Of a stretch of 64,000 bases of DNA, positions 57,471 to 64,000 are shown piece after piece. This DNA is from Shewanella subflava. GTDB lineage: Bacteria > Pseudomonadota > Gammaproteobacteria > Enterobacterales > Shewanellaceae. Under the pieces are notes generated by a model. The model was not told the origin of the DNA, searched no databases, and saw only the letters and a program-made list of their open reading frames with translations. Position numbers and translations under genes: made by a program. Each line of letters starts with the position of its first letter. Position 1 is the first letter of the stretch. The DNA lies in contig NZ_JAPDMX010000005.1 in assembly GCF_025971955.1 (NCBI RefSeq), positions 1 to 64,000 on the forward strand. Direction: 5' to 3'.

Positions 57471-57497
57471 TAGACCAAGGTCTAATAGTGTTATAAG
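57471..57497 (+). promoter_or_regulatory. acs promoter with dyad TAGACC-AA-GGTCTA
   Basis: TAGACC (57471-57476) and GGTCTA (57479-57484) form an exact dyad in the 278-bp region shared by crbS and acs. A -10-like TATAAG lies at 57492-57497, so the dyad covers the -35 position, as expected for an activator site. CrbR, a LuxR-type regulator, is the obvious candidate binder. This is inference from position. Confidence 0.5.
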
Positions 57498-57548
57498 CCT
57501 GTTGCAGATGATACTTTCACCACGCCATTTATAGAAAGGGAAGCCCCT

Positions 57549-59501
57549 ATGAGCTCGCAGTCTCTTTACAAAGTGCCTAGCGCTATCGCTGAAAATGCAC
57601 TGGTCGATAATGATCAATATAAAAAAATGTACCAGGAATCCATTGTTAATCCAGAAGGTTTCTGGAGAGAACACGGTAAGCGCATTGATTGGATCAAGCC
57701 TTACACTAAAGTGAAAAAAACCTCGTTTGATGATCACAATTTATCCATCAACTGGTTTTATGATGGCACATTAAACGCATCAGCCAACTGTTTAGACCGT
57801 CATCTTGAAAAAAATGGTGACACTGTTGCGATTATCTGGGAAGGCGATGATGCCTCCGAGCAACGTAAAATTACCTATGCTGAACTGCATGCCGATGTTT
57901 GTAAGTTCGCTAACGCCTTAAGAAGCCAAGGTGTAACTAAAGGTGATGTAGTCACCATGTACATGCCTATGGTGCCAGAAGCTGCAGTAGCAATGCTAGC
58001 CTGTGCCCGCATTGGTGCTATTCATTCGGTCGTATTTGGTGGTTTCTCCCCTGACTCTATTGCCTCTCGCGTGATTGACGGTAAGTCAAAAGTGATCATC
58101 ACAGCCGATGAAGGTATTCGTGGTGGACGTAAAATCCCACTTAAACGCAGTGTCGATGAAGCCATTGCACATCCCGATGTGAACTGTGTTGAAAAGGTTA
58201 TTGTACTTAACCGAACTGGCGGCAATATCGATTGGGTTGAAGGCCGAGACATCTGGTGGAATGCATTAATGGATGTCGCATCAGAACATTGCCAATATGA
58301 AGAAATGGGGGCTGAAGACCCACTATTTTTGCTGTATACCTCAGGTTCAACCGGTAACCCTAAAGGTGTGTTACACACCACAGGTGGTTACATGGTTTAT
58401 GCATCAATGACCCATGAGTATGTATTTGATTATAAACCAGGTGATGTTTACTGGTGTACTGCCGATGTAGGTTGGATTACTGGCCACTCCTATATGGTTT
58501 ATGGCCCACTTGCTAATGGCGCCACTGTACTCATTCATGAAGGTGTACCTAATTCGCCAACGCCTTCTCGCTTAGGTGAAATGATTGACCGCCATAAAGT
58601 GAATATTCTTTACACAGCACCAACGTTAATTCGTGCATTAATGGCTGAAGGTAAAGAACAATTCAGTGAATACAAAGGTGATTCGCTGCGCATTATGGGC
58701 TCAGTAGGTGAACCCATTAACCCTGAAGCATGGCGCTGGTACCATGAAGTAATTGGACATGAGCAATGCCCGATTGTGGATACTTGGTGGCAAACTGAAA
58801 CAGGCGGCATTTTGATTAGCCCATTACCGGGTGCGACTGATACTAAGCCTGGTTCTGCAACCCGTCCTTTCTTTGGTGTGCAACCTGCCCTTGTCGATAA
58901 TATGGGTAACATTGTTGACGGTGCAACTGAAGGTAACTTAGTTATTTTAGATTCATGGCCAGGGCAAATGCGAACCATTTATGGCGACCATGACCGTTTT
59001 GCTTTGACTTACTTTAAAACCTTCCGTGGTATGTACTTCACAGGTGACGGTGCTCGTCGTGACGAGGACGGCTATTACTGGATTACAGGTCGTGTAGATG
59101 ACGTTATTAACGTATCTGGTCACCGTTTAGGTACCGCTGAAGTTGAAAGCGCCCTCGTTGCCCATGAGCTAGTAGCAGAAGCGGCGGTAGTGGGATATCC
59201 ACATGACATTAAGGGTCAAGGTATTTATGCCTATGTCACCTTAACGCGTGATGTCGAACCGACTGAAGAATTACGTCAAGAGCTTCGTTTATGGGTTCGC
59301 AAAGAAATTGGCGCATTGGCTACTCCTGATTTAATTCAGTGGGCGACAGGATTACCTAAAACCCGTTCGGGCAAAATTATGCGTCGTTTTTTACGTAAGA
59401 TTGCTGCTAACGAGGTAACCAATTTAGGCGACTCTTCAACATTGGCTGATCCAGCGGTGATTGATACTTTAATTGAAACTCGTTTAAACAAAACCGAGTA
59501 A
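57549..59501 (+). CDS. acs: Acetyl-CoA synthetase
   Basis: This 650-residue, AMP-forming ligase makes acetyl-CoA from acetate, ATP and CoA. The adenylate-forming motifs are [27 protein letters not shown] and [17 protein letters not shown]609 in TRSGKIMRR is the lysine acetylated for control in Salmonella Acs, and its position is identical. The size equals that of E. coli Acs (652). It is divergent from crbS and followed by a good terminator. This enzyme scavenges low acetate. Confidence 0.97.
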   Translation: MSSQSLYKVPSAIAENALVDNDQYKKMYQESIVNPEGFWREHGKRIDWIKPYTKVKKTSFDDHNLSINWFYDGTLNASANCLDRHLEKNGDTVAIIWEGDDASEQRKITYAELHADVCKFANALRSQGVTKGDVVTMYMPMVPEAAVAMLACARIGAIHSVVFGGFSPDSIASRVIDGKSKVIITADEGIRGGRKIPLKRSVDEAIAHPDVNCVEKVIVLNRTGGNIDWVEGRDIWWNALMDVASEHCQYEEMGAEDPLFLLYTSGSTGNPKGVLHTTGGYMVYASMTHEYVFDYKPGDVYWCTADVGWITGHSYMVYGPLANGATVLIHEGVPNSPTPSRLGEMIDRHKVNILYTAPTLIRALMAEGKEQFSEYKGDSLRIMGSVGEPINPEAWRWYHEVIGHEQCPIVDTWWQTETGGILISPLPGATDTKPGSATRPFFGVQPALVDNMGNIVDGATEGNLVILDSWPGQMRTIYGDHDRFALTYFKTFRGMYFTGDGARRDEDGYYWITGRVDDVINVSGHRLGTAEVESALVAHELVAEAAVVGYPHDIKGQGIYAYVTLTRDVEPTEELRQELRLWVRKEIGALATPDLIQWATGLPKTRSGKIMRRFLRKIAANEVTNLGDSSTLADPAVIDTLIETRLNKTE

Positions 59502-59625
59502 CAACAAACTGAGTTGAGCAGAGACACCGCTGCTCAACGCTTTGACTCGCTTCATCATAAGCGACTTATTTTCATTATGTTATTTCCATCCACCCTAGAG
59601 AAATACTAACCAGTTTCTCTTTTTC

Positions 59626-59652
59626 GCCCCTCATTATGAGGGGCTTTTTTTA
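59626..59652 (+). terminator. Terminator of acs
   Basis: GCCCCTCA (59626-59633) pairs with TGAGGGGC (59637-59644) around TTA and is followed by a run of T residues. It lies 125 bp after the acs stop. Confidence 0.88.
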
Positions 59653-59767
59653 TTCCCGTGCTTATTTGCCTAATCTATTGATAACCACTGATTGATAACC
59701 AGTGTATTTCCTACACCTACAGTATTGCAGATCTACCTTTTTCAATGGCCTCACATATGTCACTTGA

Positions 59768-61282
59768 TTAACCCGCAACAAAATTACCGTGAAACCCAAG
59801 TGGTAAATGATAAGGTAACCAGGCTCTGGCTAATGGTCCTGATGCTAAATCATTCGCCGCAAAAATATTCAAGCAAGTGCGTTTTGTGGGAACATGCAAC
59901 GCAGTCCCCATTAAGTAGCCACTGCCTTCAACGCCTTTAGGGCAAACACTCACATGCTCTTCTACCAGGTAATCATCACCAAAATGATAATGCTGCGTAG
60001 CGCCGGTATCAATATGCAAAGACGACAAGGTATCGCTCCACAAGCTGCTCGTTTTAGCCGACAAGTGATACAAATACTGATTTTTCAGGCCAACAAGATG
60101 ATCACACACCCGCGGAAACTCACTGCTGTCGCCCACCGTTTGCATATGATAAGTGCCATCGATATACAGGCTAAACAAGGCGGTTTGCGCTTTCACACTT
60201 GCCTGCGACATTTTACCTTGCATCACATTCGCCAGCTTATGCAGCACATCAACATTAGGGTACAAGCTAGCATCAAAGTGAATGGTGCCGTTAGCTTCTT
60301 CCCAGGCATTACCATAATGAAAAGCAAATCCAGGCGGTAACTCAAAGCGTTTGGTCAATTTAAATGACTGCTTATTGATCACCAACACACTCATCGGAAT
60401 ATCGCCATTAAATTGGGTACGGGCAAAATTACCTTCAATCGCTTTATCAACAAACAGTGACGGCAAAATGATCAACACGCTCTTATCGGTAATCAAAAAG
60501 TCATGCAGCATACCGCCACGGTATTGGCTGTTAACTAGCCCCACATTTTTAACTTTGCCATTAGCCGCTAATTGATAAATCACCACCTGACCTGATGGGT
60601 GCAAACCAAAATTCCAAATATCCCCATTAGGGTCAATTTTAGGGTGCGCTGAAAAAGGTAATCCTTTTAAGCTGTTTTCATATTTTGACCCCGCGCCCAA
60701 ATTAACCTGCTGAGTATATTGCATTGAATCTCGGTCAATTTGGGTCGGTGATCCTGCCTCCCAAAGCGCCCAAAGATCATCACCCACGGCAATAATATTG
60801 GTATTGGCGGTATTCACCGTATCACTGCTAGTCACAGGTAAAGCATCGGCTATTTTGGTATCAGGCCCTGAATAGACAAATTGCTGTGCCTGCTGCTCTT
60901 TAGCAAACTTCGGCGTGTTAATAAATTGCCCACGGTGGACTATTTTTGGGCTGCTAATGTCAAAGCGCTGCAACATACCGTCGCCTTCAAAGGCGTGTAA
61001 ATAGCGATTATCATCACGCTCATATTTTGCTGGGCCGTTACGATAAAGAACACCCTGTAAATCTGCTGGAATACGCCCTTCAATTGTCAGAGTTTGCGGC
61101 TCAAAATTAGCTTCAACATTAGCAAAACCAATTAACTCAGGATGCTGTGCCAGCGCCTGATTAAATTGCTGCTTAATATTAACCACTGTAGGGGCAGAAG
61201 ATGCCAACGCATTCACTGCACCGGGCAACATGCTTGATGCCCCTATTATTCCCATACCTTTTAAAAAATGTCTGCGTTGCAT
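59768..61282 (-). CDS. Carotenoid oxygenase family protein, Tat-exported
   Basis: This protein has about 504 residues. A twin-arginine signal MQRRHFLKGMGIIGASS (cleavage near ALA) predicts export as a folded metalloprotein. The seven-bladed propeller of the RPE65/CCD family has candidate iron-ligand histidines in SAHPKIDPNGD, GMLHDFLITD, FAFHYGNAWEE and GFHGNFVAG. Family members cleave carotenoids or stilbene-like compounds with O2. The frame opens at 61303, but GGAG lies 6 nt before the ATG at 61282, which is the likely start. It is followed upstream by the DUF2141 gene on the same strand. The substrate is unknown. Confidence 0.88.
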   Translation of the reverse strand: MQRRHFLKGMGIIGASSMLPGAVNALASSAPTVVNIKQQFNQALAQHPELIGFANVEANFEPQTLTIEGRIPADLQGVLYRNGPAKYERDDNRYLHAFEGDGMLQRFDISSPKIVHRGQFINTPKFAKEQQAQQFVYSGPDTKIADALPVTSSDTVNTANTNIIAVGDDLWALWEAGSPTQIDRDSMQYTQQVNLGAGSKYENSLKGLPFSAHPKIDPNGDIWNFGLHPSGQVVIYQLAANGKVKNVGLVNSQYRGGMLHDFLITDKSVLIILPSLFVDKAIEGNFARTQFNGDIPMSVLVINKQSFKLTKRFELPPGFAFHYGNAWEEANGTIHFDASLYPNVDVLHKLANVMQGKMSQASVKAQTALFSLYIDGTYHMQTVGDSSEFPRVCDHLVGLKNQYLYHLSAKTSSLWSDTLSSLHIDTGATQHYHFGDDYLVEEHVSVCPKGVEGSGYLMGTALHVPTKRTCLNIFAANDLASGPLARAWLPYHLPLGFHGNFVAG

Positions 61283-61332
61283 GCTCATCTCCAAAGTTGT
61301 CATCTTAAAATTGTTATCTCAAAATTGGTCGA

Positions 61333-61851
61333 TTAATAAATGATTTGCGTGTGGTTAATCTGTGTTGATGCGTCTTCGGTGATGCTGAAAGCGGCGTCCT
61401 GATAAGCTACCGGGCCATAATTCGGTTTGGCATTACTTGAAAAACCATAACCTTCTGACGGCATGCCAAATAAATTGGTATCTAAGGTGCCGTTATTATT
61501 CTCGTCCTGAAAAAAGCGCACCGCATATTTACCCGCAGGTACATTGCTAAAAGTCACAATATTATTGCCCGCTTTGGACTGAATATAAGTCGCACTTAGC
61601 GCATTGCCATTTAAGTAATTAGCTTCACCGCTAAATAGCTGCACATAAATCTTACTTGGCTGGCTATTTACCCCTTCAATCTCAATCTTAATATCTGCGG
61701 CAAAAGTGGATGAATTAACCCACATTGATGCAAATAACACTGAAACCGCTAATAATGATGATTTACCCATTTTGTTACACTTGGTTTGAGTTAATCGAGT
61801 CGCTGCTTTATGGGTAGATGCATGAATCAATTTTGTAGTAAATTTAGTCAT
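61333..61851 (-). CDS. Exported DUF2141 protein
   Basis: This protein has about 172 residues. A hydrophobic signal region (LLAVSVLFASMWVNSSTFAA) is followed by a DUF2141 beta-sandwich: IKIEIEGVNSQPSKIYVQLFSG, GKYAVRFFQDENNNGTLDTNLFGMPSEGYGFSSNA. The start is uncertain: the frame is open to 61977. ATG 61851 has AGG at a plausible distance, while ATG 61770 gives a shorter signal peptide. DUF2141 genes often accompany carotenoid-oxygenase-type genes or outer-membrane sterol/lipid-type loci; the function is unknown. It precedes the carotenoid oxygenase gene by about 50 bp in one operon. Confidence 0.8.
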   Translation of the reverse strand: MTKFTTKLIHASTHKAATRLTQTKCNKMGKSSLLAVSVLFASMWVNSSTFAADIKIEIEGVNSQPSKIYVQLFSGEANYLNGNALSATYIQSKAGNNIVTFSNVPAGKYAVRFFQDENNNGTLDTNLFGMPSEGYGFSSNAKPNYGPVAYQDAAFSITEDASTQINHTQIIY

Positions 61852-62040
61852 TGTTGTATGCCTATCGTCTATGATGAAAGTGTTATTGCAATGGCTGGTT
61901 AGTGCCGACATAAGACGAGCAAATCTCGCCATTGCTTCGTGTTGAAAAGACGATAGAATGGAGCGATAAAAAATCAAAGTGGCTTTTCGTAAAGTGACTC
62001 AAAAACTTCGTGAAATGTAACTAAAAAGGAATGTGTACCT

Positions 62041-62892
62041 TTGACGAATCGTGAAATACCCCTAAATAATCAACAACTAAAACCTAAAAAGACTAAACGC
62101 AAATTACTACAGCAACTGCTTGTAGTGGTATTAATTGGGCTATTTATTGGCTTTATGCGCCCCTTTGGTATGGATCAATACACCCTATTATTGTCGATGA
62201 GCTATTGGGTGTTTACCTGCATTTGTGGCTACTTAATTTATATGCCGCTGATCATTTTAGGCCATAAATACCTCGCAAACAGCGTAACCAAGCCTTGGCA
62301 TCGGGTAGCCATATCATCACTATTTGCCAGCGTATTAATGAGCCTAATGGTGCCTCTTATTGGTTGGGCATTTTTTAACCACACACTATTATTAAGTCAT
62401 CTTTTTTTACTCGCACTGCCCGACACCTTAGTGATAGGTAGCATTATTACCTTTGTCAGCATGTTACAAAACCATCTTCATAATCAAAAGCAGCAACTTG
62501 AGCAGTCAAAACTGGTTATTGAGCAATCGCAAAAGGTCATTGAACAGCATCAACAAAGTCAAGACATCAATAGCATTCAAATGGATCAGTTTATGGCGCT
62601 ATTACCGCTAGAAAAGCGCGGGCAATTGCTGTGTTTAGAAATGGATGACCACTATTTAAAAGTGTACACAGACAAAGGCCAGCACATGCTGTTAATGCGC
62701 TTAAAAGATGCTTTGCTGCAGCTAGAAGGGTTTCCAGGTTTACAAACACATAGATCATGGTGGGTGGCAAACCAGGCTGTGGTGTCAGTTAATAAAGAAA
62801 ATAGAAAAATGTCATTGTTGTTAAGTAATCATCTCGAAGTGCCGGTTTCTCGAACCTTTGCCGAGGCGGTTAAAGCAAACTTAGCCCTATAA
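62041..62892 (+). CDS. Membrane-anchored LytTR transcriptional regulator
   Basis: This 283-residue protein has four membrane helices (about 23-42, 50-72, 84-108 and 120-142). A Gln-rich coiled coil (about 145-178) leads to a C-terminal LytTR DNA-binding domain (about 185-280; GQLLCLEMDDHYLKVYTDKG, HRSWWVANQAV, VPVSRTFAEAVK). There is no receiver domain, so the membrane part likely senses a signal directly. The start is TTG 62041 with AAGGA 11 nt upstream. It diverges from the DUF2141/carotenoid oxygenase pair, a natural regulatory target. Confidence 0.87.
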   Translation: MTNREIPLNNQQLKPKKTKRKLLQQLLVVVLIGLFIGFMRPFGMDQYTLLLSMSYWVFTCICGYLIYMPLIILGHKYLANSVTKPWHRVAISSLFASVLMSLMVPLIGWAFFNHTLLLSHLFLLALPDTLVIGSIITFVSMLQNHLHNQKQQLEQSKLVIEQSQKVIEQHQQSQDINSIQMDQFMALLPLEKRGQLLCLEMDDHYLKVYTDKGQHMLLMRLKDALLQLEGFPGLQTHRSWWVANQAVVSVNKENRKMSLLLSNHLEVPVSRTFAEAVKANLAL

Positions 62893-62941
62893 CCATGATA
62901 TTATCCGGTCATAGTTACCCAAAATATGTTGAACCTAATAT

Positions 62942-64000
62942 TTGAAAGCTTCTACTGACAAACCTGCTTTGCAACTGCGTGATTACCAGCAAGACTCGGT
63001 TAACGCTGCCATAAAACACTTTCGCAGCAGCCAACAATCGGCAGTACTGGCTTTGCCAACGGGCGCAGGTAAAAGCATTGTTATTGCTGAACTGGCCCGC
63101 ATCGCCAACGGCAATGTATTAGTGCTAACCCACGTAAAAGAATTAGTGGCGCAAAATGCTGAAAAAGTCGGTTTACTCACCCAAGCTGCCAATATTTACT
63201 CCGCCGGATTAAACCAGAAAAAAGCCAACGGTAAAACGGTGGTGGCCAGCGTACAGTCAGCAGCGCGGGCATTAGATAAATTCAACCAGTCTTTTTCGCT
63301 GGTGATTATTGATGAATGCCACCGTGTCAGTAATGAAAAAACCAGTCAGTATCAACAAATACTGCTTCACCTAAAAAAGCAAAATCCTGATATTAAAGTT
63401 TTAGGACTCACTGCCACCCCTTATCGTCTAGGCATTGGCTGGATATATCATCACCACTATCACGGTAAGATTGGCAATCCCGACAATGCTGTGTTTGATA
63501 AATGTATTTTTGAGTTACCCATGCGCCCGCTTATCAAGCAAGGCTTTTTAACTGCGCCTAAGTTATTTGATGGCCTCAGTGCCCAATATGATTTTAGCCA
63601 ACTTGCCCCCACAGAAAACGGCGAGTTTAGCCAGCAAGAAGTCGAATCGATACTCAATCATCAAGGCCGTGCCACAACGGCGATAGTCAAACAAATCGTC
63701 CAACTGGCAGACACCCGCAAAGGGGTAATTATTTTTGCCGCAACCGTACGTCATGCGCAGGAAATTATCGGCTTATTAAACACGCTTATCGACAACACCA
63801 CCTCACCAATCAAGGCGGCATTAATCACGGCAGCCACTCCCCAGAGTGAACGCGACGCAGTGATTGATGCCTTCAAAACACAGCAAATCAAGTACATTGT
63901 GAATGTTGCCGTACTGACAACAGGCTTTGACGCGCCCCATGTGGACCTGATTGCCATTTTAAGACCTACGGCATCGGTTAGCTTATTTCAGCAAATGGTG
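62942..64000 (+). CDS. radD: RadD (YejH) helicase, 5' part
   Basis: The first 353 codons of a superfamily-2 DNA helicase run off the window end. Motifs are LPTGAGKSIVIAELAR (Walker A), IIDECHRVS (DEAH-type box as DECH), LGLTATPYRLG (III) and VAVLTTGFDAPHVDLIAILRPT (V). Nearly the whole visible part matches E. coli RadD (586 residues), including VLTHVKELVAQNAEKVGLLT and GWIYHHHYHG. RadD helps RecA-dependent repair and radiation resistance. The start is probably TTG 62942, since the frame is closed by TAA at 62936. Visible sequence stops at a conserved FQQMV before the GRG motif. Confidence 0.94.
   Translation, partial: MKASTDKPALQLRDYQQDSVNAAIKHFRSSQQSAVLALPTGAGKSIVIAELARIANGNVLVLTHVKELVAQNAEKVGLLTQAANIYSAGLNQKKANGKTVVASVQSAARALDKFNQSFSLVIIDECHRVSNEKTSQYQQILLHLKKQNPDIKVLGLTATPYRLGIGWIYHHHYHGKIGNPDNAVFDKCIFELPMRPLIKQGFLTAPKLFDGLSAQYDFSQLAPTENGEFSQQEVESILNHQGRATTAIVKQIVQLADTRKGVIIFAATVRHAQEIIGLLNTLIDNTTSPIKAALITAATPQSERDAVIDAFKTQQIKYIVNVAVLTTGFDAPHVDLIAILRPTASVSLFQQMV

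Overview
The window looks like chromosome of a marine gammaproteobacterium of the Shewanella type. The basis is gene content: a periplasmic nitrate reductase operon in the order napEDABC, a CrbS-type sensor divergent from acs, syd next to queF, folX-yfcH, adjacent recC-recB-recD, DUF2789/DUF3192/DUF2310 genes, and an A+T-leaning, AT-rich codon style. The species cannot be fixed from the sequence alone.

Positions 1 to about 5.5 kb are accessory DNA. A 44-nt copy of the 3' end of a tRNA-Pro(GGG) gene, from anticodon loop to CCA (4714-4757), marks the right attachment junction of an integrated island lying to its left. The tRNA terminator and a truncated tyrosine-integrase gene lie to its right, so an older element has decayed there. 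Inside the island, a two-gene operon (2317 to 681, minus strand) encodes a soluble protein and a four-helix membrane protein. Their layout recalls the phage-exclusion pair RexA/RexB of lambda. A serine recombinase diverges from this operon. The whole 2.5-kb unit is bracketed by 52-bp direct repeats (47/52 identical). Two exported orphan proteins and a scar of a second recombinase C-terminus complete the region. This is the most promising place for an undescribed system.

From 5.6 kb on the window is mostly core genome. It begins with a large HD-GYP c-di-GMP phosphodiesterase whose periplasmic sensor carries an inserted solute-binding domain. Next come msrQ-msrP (periplasmic methionine sulfoxide repair), rmuC, a lytic transglycosylase (slt), and a MoxR / DUF58 / transglutaminase trio. 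The recC-recB-recD operon (19.1-28.6 kb) follows, then a D-Ala-D-Ala ligase-like gene and an overlapping pair of stand-alone periplasmic binding proteins. The nap operon (33.0-37.0 kb) includes a 52-residue napE and has a good FNR/EtrA-type site upstream.

The 37.6-49.8 kb stretch holds housekeeping and conserved small genes: an rRNA-type methyltransferase, an AI-2E/PerM permease, folX-yfcH, a LysR regulator, DUF962, GNAT, DUF2789, DUF3192, a small protein plus DUF2310, syd, queF, an S10 carboxypeptidase and an Sfp-type phosphopantetheinyl transferase.

The last part is sensory and metabolic. It contains a chemoreceptor, a glutathione transferase, and the SLC5-fused hybrid kinase (CrbS type) facing acetyl-CoA synthetase across a promoter with a perfect dyad. 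A Tat-exported carotenoid oxygenase plus DUF2141 protein face a membrane-bound LytTR regulator. The 5' part of radD runs off the right edge. No rRNA genes, complete tRNAs, CRISPR arrays or complete insertion sequences were seen.
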